DNA of 64,000 nucleotides from Melioribacteraceae bacterium. GTDB taxonomy: Bacteria; Bacteroidota; Ignavibacteria; Ignavibacteriales; Melioribacteraceae. Below, piece after piece: positions 27,165-35,726 of this stretch. Location: the NCBI GenBank assembly GCA_026417375.1, contig JAOADJ010000033.1, positions 1 to 64,000 of the forward strand, written 5' to 3'. The position numbers and the translations under genes are program-made. The notes under the pieces are model-generated. The model was not told the origin of the DNA. It did no database searches and worked only from the letters and a program-made list of their open reading frames with translations. Every line of letters starts with the position of its first letter. The first letter of the stretch is position 1.

Positions 27165-27747
27165 ATTCTTCACCTAATAAAATTTCTAAAACAACATTAG
27201 CCATTAAGTTTGAAACTGCACAGACACGTGGTGCAAGTGGTGGATTATTTTCATTTGATTCATTTTCTCTATCACCAACAATAATTAGCTTTCCAAACTT
27301 TTCTGTTTTTATTAATTCATTTTTTCCGTATCCGGCTAATCCAACACCACAAATTAAATATTTATCAGGGAAATTTTGTAATACTGTTTCAACAATCATT
27401 TCTTTCATTTCGGCTTTATCAAATGCTTCTACAATTATATCACAGTTTTTGTAATATTTAATTATTTCTTCTGGATTTAATTTTACTTTTATTGCTTCAA
27501 CAGAAATATTTGGATTTATTTTCAATATATTTTCTTTTAAAGCAAAAACTTTTTCTTTACCAATTTGATCATAGAAAAAATATTGTCTATTTAAATTGCT
27601 TTCTTCAATAACATCAAAATCAGCAATAACTAATTTTCCAATTCCAACCCGGGCTAAAGAAACTGCACAATTAGAACCTAATCCACCACAACCAGCTATT
27701 CCTACTGTGTATTTTGAAAGTTTAGATTTAATTTCGTTGAAGTTCAT
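27148..27747 (-). CDS. ThiF/MoeB/HesA family adenylyltransferase
   Basis: A 199-residue E1-like enzyme that adenylates the C-terminal glycine of a ThiS or MoaD-type carrier. The Rossmann motif GIAGCGGLGSN is at residues ~16-26, followed by DFDVIEESNLNRQ with the adenylation arginine, then EAFDKAEMKE. The short length matches the clostridial ThiF that pairs with ThiS, and the zinc CxxC pairs of MoeB are not apparent. It directly precedes the ThiS-like gene. Its role could be thiamine or the pterin cofactor of the facing AOR protein; the sequence alone does not decide. Confidence 0.82.
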   Translation of the reverse strand: MNFNEIKSKLSKYTVGIAGCGGLGSNCAVSLARVGIGKLVIADFDVIEESNLNRQYFFYDQIGKEKVFALKENILKINPNISVEAIKVKLNPEEIIKYYKNCDIIVEAFDKAEMKEMIVETVLQNFPDKYLICGVGLAGYGKNELIKTEKFGKLIIVGDRENESNENNPPLAPRVCAVSNLMANVVLEILLGEEYENKS

Positions 27748-27851
27748 CTTATTATTTTTTTCCTACTCTAAATTCATTTTTTTCTTGCAATAATTCAAAC
27801 AAAAAGTTATTCTTATAACAAAAATTAACGATTATTTAATAGGAGTAAAAA

Positions 27852-28280
27852 ATGGAAACAATAAAACAAATCATAAATTCAAAATCATTATTCGTTATAA
27901 AAAGCGGTACAACTATTAAAGAAACTGTTAATTTTTTAGCAGAAAAAAATATTGGTCTTGTTCCTGTTATTGATGATACCGGTAAATTACTTGGTGTTTT
28001 TTCAGAAAGAGATTTAGTAAAAAGAGTAATAGCAAAAAATCTTGATTTGGAATTAACAAAAGTTGATGAGGTAATGACAAAAGATTTAATTCTTGCTAAA
28101 GTTGATGAATCTCCGCAAGAATGTTTAACAAAAATGAAAAACAATAAAATACGGCATGTGCTTGTAATTGATGAAGAAAAATTAGTAGGTATTGTTTCCA
28201 TAAAGGATTTACTTGAAGTTAATTTACAAGATATGAAAGAAACAATTGAAGTTTTGCATAACTATATTTATGCAAGATAG
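27852..28280 (+). CDS. CBS domain protein
   Basis: A 142-residue protein made of two CBS domains. The first has TIKETVNFLAEKNIGLVPVID with LGVFSERDLVKR, and the second has SPQECLTKMKNNKIRHVLVID with LVGIVSIKDLLE. Tandem CBS pairs bind adenosine nucleotides and regulate partner proteins. No catalytic domain is attached, so it is a stand-alone sensor of unknown partner. AGGAG sits before the ATG. A terminator follows. Confidence 0.92.
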   Translation: METIKQIINSKSLFVIKSGTTIKETVNFLAEKNIGLVPVIDDTGKLLGVFSERDLVKRVIAKNLDLELTKVDEVMTKDLILAKVDESPQECLTKMKNNKIRHVLVIDEEKLVGIVSIKDLLEVNLQDMKETIEVLHNYIYAR

Positions 28281-28312
28281 TAATTAATTGAAGTAAATTA
28301 GTAAAGATCAAT

Positions 28313-28343
28313 AAAAAAGCTGCCCTGATTGAGCAGCTTTTTT
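28313..28343. terminator. Bidirectional terminator
   Basis: AAAAAAGCTGC pairs with GCAGCTTTTTT around a 9-base loop (11 bp). It has A and T runs on both sides and lies between the convergent CBS gene and the small secreted protein gene. Confidence 0.8.
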
Positions 28344-28364
28344 TAATATAATTTTGTGTTGATA

Positions 28365-28682
28365 CTATTTTCTGCCACGTCTAAACATACTACCTGAACT
28401 ATTATTACCAGCAGAAGATTCAGAATTTGCAGCTTTGTTTTTTGCACCAAAACCGGTTCCATCTTTTGGTTGAGCTGGTGTTCCAGAACCATCCTTTTTA
28501 CCATAACCTTTTCCGGAACCTTGAGCTGATGTACCTACATTATCGCAAATACCATCGCCGTTTGCATCAACCCAATTTGTTTTTGCTCCTTTGTTTTGGT
28601 TTCCAACAGTTTGTGCATTTGATGATTCTGCTACTAAAAATAATCCTAATAGGATTGCGAAAAAAATTGCTGTGCGTTTCAT
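28365..28682 (-). CDS. Small secreted Gly/Ser/Lys-rich protein with a DxDGDG-like motif
   Basis: A 105-residue protein of unknown function. A signal peptide is clear (residues 1-23, ending SSNAQ). The mature part carries VDANGDGICDN, a calcium-binding-loop-like D-x-N-x-D-x-x-x-D pattern seen in dockerin-like and EF-hand-like loops. The rest is low-complexity and rich in glycine, lysine and serine, ending in a basic RRGRK. A GGAG seven bases before the ATG supports the start. It appears transcribed alone, between two hairpin/intergenic regions. Confidence 0.75.
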   Translation of the reverse strand: MKRTAIFFAILLGLFLVAESSNAQTVGNQNKGAKTNWVDANGDGICDNVGTSAQGSGKGYGKKDGSGTPAQPKDGTGFGAKNKAANSESSAGNNSSGSMFRRGRK

Positions 28683-28850
28683 TTTGTTTCTCCTTTTGTT
28701 TTGTTTTTAATTATTGTGTTACGGCTACTATTTATAAACTATCGTGCCAAAGGAGTTTTTTAATAAAATGAAGTAAAATCAAAGTTTTTTTAAGAGATGA
28801 AATTAAAAATTAATATTTATTGGTCGAGAAGAACGACATTGATGTCGAAA

Positions 28851-30008
28851 TCATACTTTCAAGAATATTTTTTTCTTGTAAAATATCCACATTACACCAA
28901 GCCAAAGTAATACATAAAAAATTGCCCACGCTAATGAAGCATTAATTGGAGATAGAAATGAAGTGAATAAATTATCATATAAAAAATTTTTAAGATTAGT
29001 TTTTGAACCATCATAATCAAATTTTATTAATCTTAAAAATGTTCCACCAATCCAGGAAAGTGTATAAACAGTGATTGCATTTGTTCCATAAACAACAAAT
29101 GGTTTTGTCCACCATTCATATTTTTTAATATCTACAAACCAATAACACATTGCAAAAAAATGAAGAGCTAACCCACCTGTAAATAAAACATAAGAGCTTG
29201 TCCATAATGCTTTATTCATTGGAAATGATAAATCCCAAAATAACCCTAGAAAAATTAGAATATTTGCTGAAGAGAAAATCCAAATTAATTTAGTTAGTTC
29301 ATCAAATTTTGATTTCAAAAATTTTCCCAATAGAACACCTAACATACCTGTTACTATTGCTGGAAGTGTACTTAATATACCTTCGGGATCCCAAATCTTT
29401 GTTTGACTCCATAAATGACCAGCGAGAATTTTATTGTCAAACCATGCAACTATATTTGGTGCAATTTCTTTTTGTAAAACAGGATCAAAGATTGTTGGTT
29501 GTGATAAATTTGGCATACCAATACCCGGAATTGGAACAAGAGTTATTAATGCCCAATATCCTAATAAGAGAATTACGGAAATACTTATTTGTGTTTTCCA
29601 CTCGGTGAACAAAAAAATAAGAGAAATAAAAAAATAAACTATTGCAATTCTTTGAAGAACACCAAGTACTCTTACTTCTGAAAGATGAAAATTTGGAAAA
29701 GCATTTAGAAAGAGTCCGATAAAAAAGATCAGAAAACTTCGACGAAAAATTTGTAAAATTAATTTATTGAGATTATCGCCTCTTTCTTTTCTTTTACTTA
29801 AAGATAAAGTAACAGAAACACCAACAATAAAAAGAAAGAAGGGAAAAACTAAATCTGTTGGTGTGCATCCATTCCATTTCGCGTGAAGTAATGGTGAATA
29901 TACATTTCCCCAATCACCAGGATTATTAACTAATATCATACCGGCAATAGTAATACCACGAAAAACATCTAATGATATTAATCTATTATTATTTTGTGAT
30001 GATGGCAT
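28851..30008 (-). CDS. HGSNAT/DUF5009-type membrane acetyltransferase-like protein
   Basis: A 385-residue polytopic protein of about ten helices. The start RLISLDVFRGITIAGMILVN, then HAKWNGCTPTDLVFPFFLFI, is the hallmark of the bacterial relatives of heparan-alpha-glucosaminide N-acetyltransferase. These proteins are thought to move acetyl groups across the membrane to amino sugars and are frequent beside glycan-degradation genes. It is the last gene of the six-gene glycosidase operon, 3 bases after the lipoprotein gene. Its target sugar is unknown. Confidence 0.85.
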   Translation of the reverse strand: MPSSQNNNRLISLDVFRGITIAGMILVNNPGDWGNVYSPLLHAKWNGCTPTDLVFPFFLFIVGVSVTLSLSKRKERGDNLNKLILQIFRRSFLIFFIGLFLNAFPNFHLSEVRVLGVLQRIAIVYFFISLIFLFTEWKTQISISVILLLGYWALITLVPIPGIGMPNLSQPTIFDPVLQKEIAPNIVAWFDNKILAGHLWSQTKIWDPEGILSTLPAIVTGMLGVLLGKFLKSKFDELTKLIWIFSSANILIFLGLFWDLSFPMNKALWTSSYVLFTGGLALHFFAMCYWFVDIKKYEWWTKPFVVYGTNAITVYTLSWIGGTFLRLIKFDYDGSKTNLKNFLYDNLFTSFLSPINASLAWAIFYVLLWLGVMWIFYKKKIFLKV

Positions 30009-30011
30009 TGA

Positions 30012-30320
30012 TTATATTCTTTCTAATCCATTTTCTAATGATATAGATGAATTAATATTTTCATCTTTAGGGAATGACAATTCTTCTTCAAAACTTAATA
30101 TCATTTCAGATTCTTCACCTTCTTTGATTATCTTTACTTTGAATCCCCATTTTTTATTTTTTTTTGTTTCGTTTGAGTTGTTACCTTCTTTAGAATCAAG
30201 TGTAATTTGTAACATAAGCGAACTTAAATTTTGATTGAAGAAATTATTTTGTTGTGCGTTGCAACTTATTAAAATCGAAAATACTATCCAAAATTTTTTT
30301 AAAAAATATTTTTTATTCAA
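30012..30320 (-). CDS. Small putative lipoprotein
   Basis: A 102-residue protein of unknown function. The N-terminus has a basic start, a hydrophobic run and a lipobox-like LISC at about residue 20, followed by NAQQ. The mature part is short, charged and rich in Glu and Lys, with no recognised domain. The only usable start is a TTG at 30320. It lies between a glycoside hydrolase gene 18 bases upstream and the HGSNAT-like gene 3 bases downstream, so it belongs to the glycan operon. Confidence 0.6.
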   Translation of the reverse strand: MNKKYFLKKFWIVFSILISCNAQQNNFFNQNLSSLMLQITLDSKEGNNSNETKKNKKWGFKVKIIKEGEESEMILSFEEELSFPKDENINSSISLENGLERI

Positions 30321-30338
30321 ATAAAAATTTTTTCTTGC

Positions 30339-32957
30339 TTAATAAAATATTTTTTTTATCATTTTTTTTACTTTCATAATTATTTTGTGTTTTATAAAAC
30401 TTTCATTGTTGCTTCTTACAAATATTTTTAAAGTATTTTTTTCGATATAAGCACCTTGAATTTCACTTACCATATTACTATTACTTATTCCAATATTGTA
30501 AATTCTGTTTGGTTTAACTTCACAATTAATTGATAGTTCATTTTTATTTAATTCCTGAGAAATAATTTTTATACCATCATTTATACTTCCAACCTTTATT
30601 TCTTCTTGAAGTGGATAAATTGCAGGAAAAGGATTTGTATAAATTTCAATATTTGCTTTTTCTCTTAATTCAAAATTCATATTTAATTGTATTGCTTGTG
30701 AGTTATTAATTATTTCATAATTAACTTCTTTTCCATTCAATAAAACTTTTTTTATTTCATAACCTAAAGGTAAATCCGGAGAGAATGAGAAATTAATTTT
30801 GTTATTCGTATTTGAATTTATATCCAATTTAATAATATCATTTTGATTCTTATAATTAATATTTATTGTGTTATCTGCAACTTTAATATTTTCAACATTA
30901 AAATAAGTCCAATCAACTGGAACTTTTGGTGCAAATGAAATTTTATTTTCAATTGAATTAACTTCTATACCGAGCAAGCCTTGTACCAAAGGAAAAATAA
31001 ATCCACTAACAGAAAAACCCTGATTATGATATGCTTCAGAAAGTTTTGTGTAAATATTTCCTGAAAAAACTTCCGGCATTACACCTAATCCAAAATTAAA
31101 AATGTTTTGTAATGTATTGTTAATTGTTTTATAACCTTGAAAATTAAAATGCGTGTTAAATTGAGCAGCGCCAATAAAAAAAGAATTGAATGACCAGACA
31201 GTGCCGTAATTATAATTTGCCGGATCATATAATGAAGAATTTATTGATAAATTTCTCGCGCCCCAGTCCGTTGTCAAATCGTTTTCGTTAAATTTTTCAA
31301 TTGTTAATTCACTTCTTTTTTTATTATATAGATTAAAAGCAATTGGTGTTGAAGAGTAAATATTTTTATCGCGAACCTGATCACCATTTTCAGATGCACC
31401 AAAACTGTAAAACTGAAGATCTTTAATCCAATAAATTTCTTCTAAAGATGTTAATGCTTTATCGAACAGTGTTTTAGTTTCTTCTTCAATTTTTTTATCT
31501 CCAACTATTTTAGATAAATAATTAATTTCTTTTAATGCTTTTGTCCAAATTGATTGAGTATAATTATCATTAAATATTTTTACAAGTGTACCAAATTCAA
31601 GAACACCTAAACCTGCACCTTTTAAATCCATTAATCCATCACCATTGCTATCTTTTGATTTACACCATTCGTATGCTTTTATTATTGAATTCCAACTTTG
31701 TTTTAAGAAATTTACATCACCACTTTTTATGACATAATCACTTATAGCAACTAAATACCATGGAGTTGTATCTGCATGATTATAACCATAATGATAATCA
31801 TTCCACCAATCAATTAATCCATCGCTTTGAGAAAGTTCATGTGCCATTTTGCCAATATCTGTTGGCTTATCATTTTCATTTTTTAATTTTATTGGAAAAT
31901 CTTTTTCTCTTTGCCATTTCTGAGCAAATTTTAACGCATCTTTTACAGTATTAAAATCCTGAAATGAATTTAAAGCAAGAGAATTAATAAATGCATCACC
32001 ACCAAAAAACCAAGCAAAACCTGGTCTTCCACCATTTCCACTTAATCCATAACCAGCCACTAATCCTTTTCCCAAGTTAGGATTTTCAACCAACAAGTTT
32101 TTTAAAGCAATTTTTCCAAGTTTAAATGCAAGGTTAAGTTTTTCATTTGGAGTTGAGATATTAATTGTATTGTTCAATAAATCTATATAATAATTTTTTG
32201 TTTCATAAAATAATTTTTCAACATTTTTTAATATTGAGTTATAATAGTTCTTAACATCATCAAATTTATTTTTTTGTGGAATACCTGCAATGATAATTGG
32301 TAAAAAATTATTTGTATCATTTGGTTTAATATCAATCCGAAATTGAATTGGGCTATCTGCAAACATATGTGCAGGAGGAGCTGTCATTTGTTTTGCAAAA
32401 GGAGAACCACACAAAAATGTTCCTCTTCTTTGTGATTCTGAAATCACATAAGCATTTAATTCATTATTCCAATAGCTATATTGTCCACCAATTCCAGCAG
32501 GCCATTGTGGTTGCATAACTGGTATAAAACCCGGCACAATAGATAAAGGAATTGTAGTTTTAACATCGAGTAAAATAATTGATGCAGTTTGATTATAAGG
32601 GATAAAAATTATTTCGTTAATAGTGAATGATTCATAAACAAATGATATAATTGTTGCATTAGGAGTAACTGTTATTTCTTTTACAATTTCTTTTGATTGA
32701 ATTGGTTGAGTTGATGAGCCAATAAAGAATTGTAAATCGAAATTTTTTAAAACTTTCCATGGCCAAATCCAGAATTCAAAAGATCCATTTTCAAAACCCA
32801 TTAATGCTGCTTTTTGCCCTATCTTATCAAAATATTGTGTTGATTGTGCAACTCTCGTCAAAGTAATATCATTTCTATAATCAAACTTTCGGACAAAACC
32901 TTGTTGTGTAAAAGTTATTGAATTTAATAAAACTATTAATGTTATTAATTTTTTCAT
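30339..32957 (-). CDS. Exported glycoside hydrolase, (alpha/alpha)6 type (glycogen-debranching-like)
   Basis: An 872-residue exported protein. A signal peptide (ITLIVLLNSITFTQQ) precedes a beta-sandwich N-terminal region of ~270 residues. The catalytic-type helical barrel begins near VAGYGLSGNGGRPGFAWFFGGD and includes ADTTPWYLVAISDYVIKSGD, DSNGDGLMD and DLTTDWGARNLS. A C-terminal beta domain ends the protein. The layout resembles the amylo-alpha-1,6-glucosidase/GDE and GH63-GH37-like superfamily; the exact family and linkage are not assignable by eye. It is a paralogue of the 1073-residue protein at 35727, but has GD where that protein has RD. The ATG at 32957 has AGGTGA upstream; a GTG lies two codons before. 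Confidence 0.75.
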   Translation of the reverse strand: MKKLITLIVLLNSITFTQQGFVRKFDYRNDITLTRVAQSTQYFDKIGQKAALMGFENGSFEFWIWPWKVLKNFDLQFFIGSSTQPIQSKEIVKEITVTPNATIISFVYESFTINEIIFIPYNQTASIILLDVKTTIPLSIVPGFIPVMQPQWPAGIGGQYSYWNNELNAYVISESQRRGTFLCGSPFAKQMTAPPAHMFADSPIQFRIDIKPNDTNNFLPIIIAGIPQKNKFDDVKNYYNSILKNVEKLFYETKNYYIDLLNNTINISTPNEKLNLAFKLGKIALKNLLVENPNLGKGLVAGYGLSGNGGRPGFAWFFGGDAFINSLALNSFQDFNTVKDALKFAQKWQREKDFPIKLKNENDKPTDIGKMAHELSQSDGLIDWWNDYHYGYNHADTTPWYLVAISDYVIKSGDVNFLKQSWNSIIKAYEWCKSKDSNGDGLMDLKGAGLGVLEFGTLVKIFNDNYTQSIWTKALKEINYLSKIVGDKKIEEETKTLFDKALTSLEEIYWIKDLQFYSFGASENGDQVRDKNIYSSTPIAFNLYNKKRSELTIEKFNENDLTTDWGARNLSINSSLYDPANYNYGTVWSFNSFFIGAAQFNTHFNFQGYKTINNTLQNIFNFGLGVMPEVFSGNIYTKLSEAYHNQGFSVSGFIFPLVQGLLGIEVNSIENKISFAPKVPVDWTYFNVENIKVADNTININYKNQNDIIKLDINSNTNNKINFSFSPDLPLGYEIKKVLLNGKEVNYEIINNSQAIQLNMNFELREKANIEIYTNPFPAIYPLQEEIKVGSINDGIKIISQELNKNELSINCEVKPNRIYNIGISNSNMVSEIQGAYIEKNTLKIFVRSNNESFIKHKIIMKVKKMIKKIFY

Positions 32958-32972
32958 TATCACCTTTATTAA

Positions 32973-33575
32973 TTATTCTTCTAAAAATTTTCTCAAATCA
33001 TTTCCACTTATAAAATATTTCTGTCCAATTTTTTTACCTTTAAGCTTTTTAGTTTCTATTAGTTTAATTACATCGTTCTCTTCTATTTTAAGTTTTTTTG
33101 CTATTTCATTTGAGGTAAAAACATCTAATTCATTTTTATCTTCAGAAGGCATACTGACTATTTTTACATCATTCCTTTTATTTACAAGATAAATTGTATA
33201 ACTGAATTTTGGATCTTTAGAATATTCATAAGTAACAAATTTTTTATCTATATAATTTTCATGTTGAACATAAAATGAAACAGAATCTACCTTATAATTT
33301 TCTTTTTGGAATTCTCCGCTGAGATTAACAGTTCCAGATGTATCTGTAACAAATGAAAATAATTTTTCTTTTGTTTCATGAATTAAATAATCAACTGGTT
33401 TATAATAAATTTGAATAATTACGGATGCATTAGGCAGCGATTTTTTATCAACATTTTTGATAAAAACTTTTTGTGCAGTCACTTGATTTGATATTAAAAA
33501 CAATAACAACAATTTTAAATTGAATCTGAAAATTGCATTTAATTTTTCACTACAGTTAAAAAATATTTTGTTCAT
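32973..33575 (-). CDS. Exported beta-sandwich protein with C-terminal excisionase-type helix-turn-helix
   Basis: A 200-residue protein with an unusual layout. Residues ~15-35 look like a signal peptide (LLLLFLISNQVTAQ). Residues ~36-135 form a beta-rich domain like carboxypeptidase-regulatory or Cna-B modules (SLPNASVIIQIYYKPVDY, TDTSGTVNLSG). Residues ~150-200 match the excisionase/MerR-type HTH_17 domain (VFTSNEIAKKLKIEENDVI then KGKKIGQKYFISGNDLRKFL). A DNA-binding fold on an exported protein is unexpected; it might serve in protein or glycan contact, or the N-terminus might be an anchor. The ATG overlaps the upstream hydrolase gene by four bases. No function is assigned. Confidence 0.7.
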   Translation of the reverse strand: MNKIFFNCSEKLNAIFRFNLKLLLLFLISNQVTAQKVFIKNVDKKSLPNASVIIQIYYKPVDYLIHETKEKLFSFVTDTSGTVNLSGEFQKENYKVDSVSFYVQHENYIDKKFVTYEYSKDPKFSYTIYLVNKRNDVKIVSMPSEDKNELDVFTSNEIAKKLKIEENDVIKLIETKKLKGKKIGQKYFISGNDLRKFLEE

Positions 33576-35725
33576 TTACTATACCTTTCAATTAACACTT
33601 TAGCAATAATGCTATCCCAAATATAATTTGATGGTGAGTTAAGATTTTCATTATCTGCACTATAGGATTCCCAAAAATTATGATTCTTTTTAAGTTGTGT
33701 TTTAACTGCAAGTATCATTTTATCTGCAATTTGATTTGCAATTTTATTAAAACCATATTTTTTAACCCCATCATAAACCATATAATTCCACAATAACCAA
33801 ACTGGTCCATTCCATTTACAACAATAATCTACATAAGGAGAATACCAAATATCATCAGCCGCCAAAGTCGGTATTCCATATTTTCTCCAAAACTTATTTG
33901 GATTTATTAAATGTTTAATTAACTCATTTGCTTTTTCTTTTGGTGCAACATTTGCCCATAAAGGTAAAAAGCCTATTATTTCCATTCTTCTTAAATCGCG
34001 GGTTAAAAATTTAAATGAATGATCTTTCTTGTTTATTGAATAATAAAACTTACTACTATCATCCCACATATTTTCGTTAATTAATTTCGCTGTTAATGTT
34101 GCAATATTTTTCCATGCTTTAGAAGCAACAGTTTGATTTAATTCATTTGCCATTAAAGAAAGTGATTTCATTTCATTAACCATCATTGTAGTTAAGTCTA
34201 AACATTCAAGTTCATCAGAAATATCTTCTTTATCAACATCAAGATGCCGATCTTTACTTACCTGAAAAACAGCATTGTACCAATCACGAACATTTTCAAT
34301 TATTCCATAAGGACCCCATTCATACATTCCATCTTTATCAACATCTCGGTTGTTAATTAACCACTGCAAATATTTTACTCCACTATAATAAGCGTCCATT
34401 AAAAATTTTCTGTCTTTACTTACTTTATAAATTTCCCAATTTATCCAACTATAAAAAGGAGCTGAAGTTGTTGACATTTCACGATTAAGTTCTTTACTGA
34501 AGTGTGGATAATCCTGCAATCCCCTTGGTCCATGACGATATGCAATTAATCCATCTTCACGTTGTTGCTCCATGTAAACTCTTTGTGAGTTTTGAGCTGA
34601 TAATGGATCTAAATAAACATACGCCAGCATACTTAAAGATTCGTGTAAAACCTGATGACCATGTCCCCATCCCCATATTGGTTCACGTGAAAAAACATAA
34701 AAATTATAACTTGTTTTTTCTGCCGGTGGATAAAAACAACCTCTTACCAAATTAAATGCACTCAAATAAATTAGTTTTTCATCATTTGTCTTAAACTTTA
34801 TTCTAGGGATTTTTGAAAAGAGTTTTACATTTTCATCTACATATTTTTGAAGTGATTCTGTTTTTAATTTTTCAATTTCGTTTTGGAGTTTTATTAAATC
34901 ATCTTTTTGATTTTGATAGCCACGGATGTATCTGAAATTAATTTCTTCATTTGGTTTTAATTTTATTTTGCTATGTAGAGAAACATAATTTACTAAACCA
35001 TCATTTTTTTTATTTAAAGAATCATTACGATTTTCTGAATAGTAATCAGTTTTTATTGTAGTATAAAATTTTTCAACTGATTTATTATACCCCCCATAAG
35101 AATAGTTAATAATATTTGATGTGAAAATGTTTCTTAAATCGGTTGGATATGGTGCATTTTTATAAAGAGAACTAATTAATCTATATTTTGTTTCGGTATG
35201 ATTAGTAATATATGAATTGTTTTTTTTATCAAATTGAAAGATATAAAGTGAGTCATTTCCTAATTCGTGTATTGGATATAATTCTATATCATGTGCAATA
35301 TTATCAACATTTTTTATTTGCATATTTACTAATGCAATTGAAGAACTATAAACAAAAAATGTTTCTTGAACTTCAATTCCACGGAATGGTGAATAACTTA
35401 ATATTGCCATATCCGGAAATGATGATGTAACAACCGGCTCTTTAAAATATTCACCTGTGTTCATAATAACTACCTGATCAACTTTCCATATGCAAAAAAT
35501 TTTTCCACCTTGTTCGCTACCATATGTTATCGGCAGGTTTGATGAATAATAATTCATCTTGTAACCTTTATCACCATAAAGTGTTGAACGATTTATTGTT
35601 GCTGTGTATGTTGTGTAAAGTGGATCATTTGACTGAGCATTAAAAGTTAAAAATTTATCATTCACTTTTAAAGACTGAGCATGAAGTGAAGTTATTGTCA
35701 GAAATAAAATTAAAATGTTTTTCAT
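33572..35725 (-). CDS. Exported GH63-like glycoside hydrolase
   Basis: A 717-residue exported protein. The signal peptide ends at SLHAQS. A ~300-residue beta-sandwich is followed by an (alpha/alpha)6 barrel with SREPIWGWGHGHQVLHES, QREDGLIAYRHGPRG, DVDKDGMYEWGPYG, and close to the end KWNGPVWLLWNYMVYDG and NFWESYSADN. The WNGP(V/I)W and FWE(S/N)Y blocks are typical of GH63/GH37-like alpha-glucosidases and trehalase-like enzymes. The likely role is removal of terminal alpha-linked glucose or related sugars from a glycan; the substrate is not known. It begins one base after the stop of the 1073-residue hydrolase. Confidence 0.78.
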   Translation of the reverse strand: MKNILILFLTITSLHAQSLKVNDKFLTFNAQSNDPLYTTYTATINRSTLYGDKGYKMNYYSSNLPITYGSEQGGKIFCIWKVDQVVIMNTGEYFKEPVVTSSFPDMAILSYSPFRGIEVQETFFVYSSSIALVNMQIKNVDNIAHDIELYPIHELGNDSLYIFQFDKKNNSYITNHTETKYRLISSLYKNAPYPTDLRNIFTSNIINYSYGGYNKSVEKFYTTIKTDYYSENRNDSLNKKNDGLVNYVSLHSKIKLKPNEEINFRYIRGYQNQKDDLIKLQNEIEKLKTESLQKYVDENVKLFSKIPRIKFKTNDEKLIYLSAFNLVRGCFYPPAEKTSYNFYVFSREPIWGWGHGHQVLHESLSMLAYVYLDPLSAQNSQRVYMEQQREDGLIAYRHGPRGLQDYPHFSKELNREMSTTSAPFYSWINWEIYKVSKDRKFLMDAYYSGVKYLQWLINNRDVDKDGMYEWGPYGIIENVRDWYNAVFQVSKDRHLDVDKEDISDELECLDLTTMMVNEMKSLSLMANELNQTVASKAWKNIATLTAKLINENMWDDSSKFYYSINKKDHSFKFLTRDLRRMEIIGFLPLWANVAPKEKANELIKHLINPNKFWRKYGIPTLAADDIWYSPYVDYCCKWNGPVWLLWNYMVYDGVKKYGFNKIANQIADKMILAVKTQLKKNHNFWESYSADNENLNSPSNYIWDSIIAKVLIERYSK

Positions 35726-35726
35726 T

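Noticed and set aside
28427-28771. Plus-strand open frame of 114 codons
   Set aside because: It is antisense to the small secreted protein gene, has no family features, and that gene has a signal peptide and ribosome binding site.
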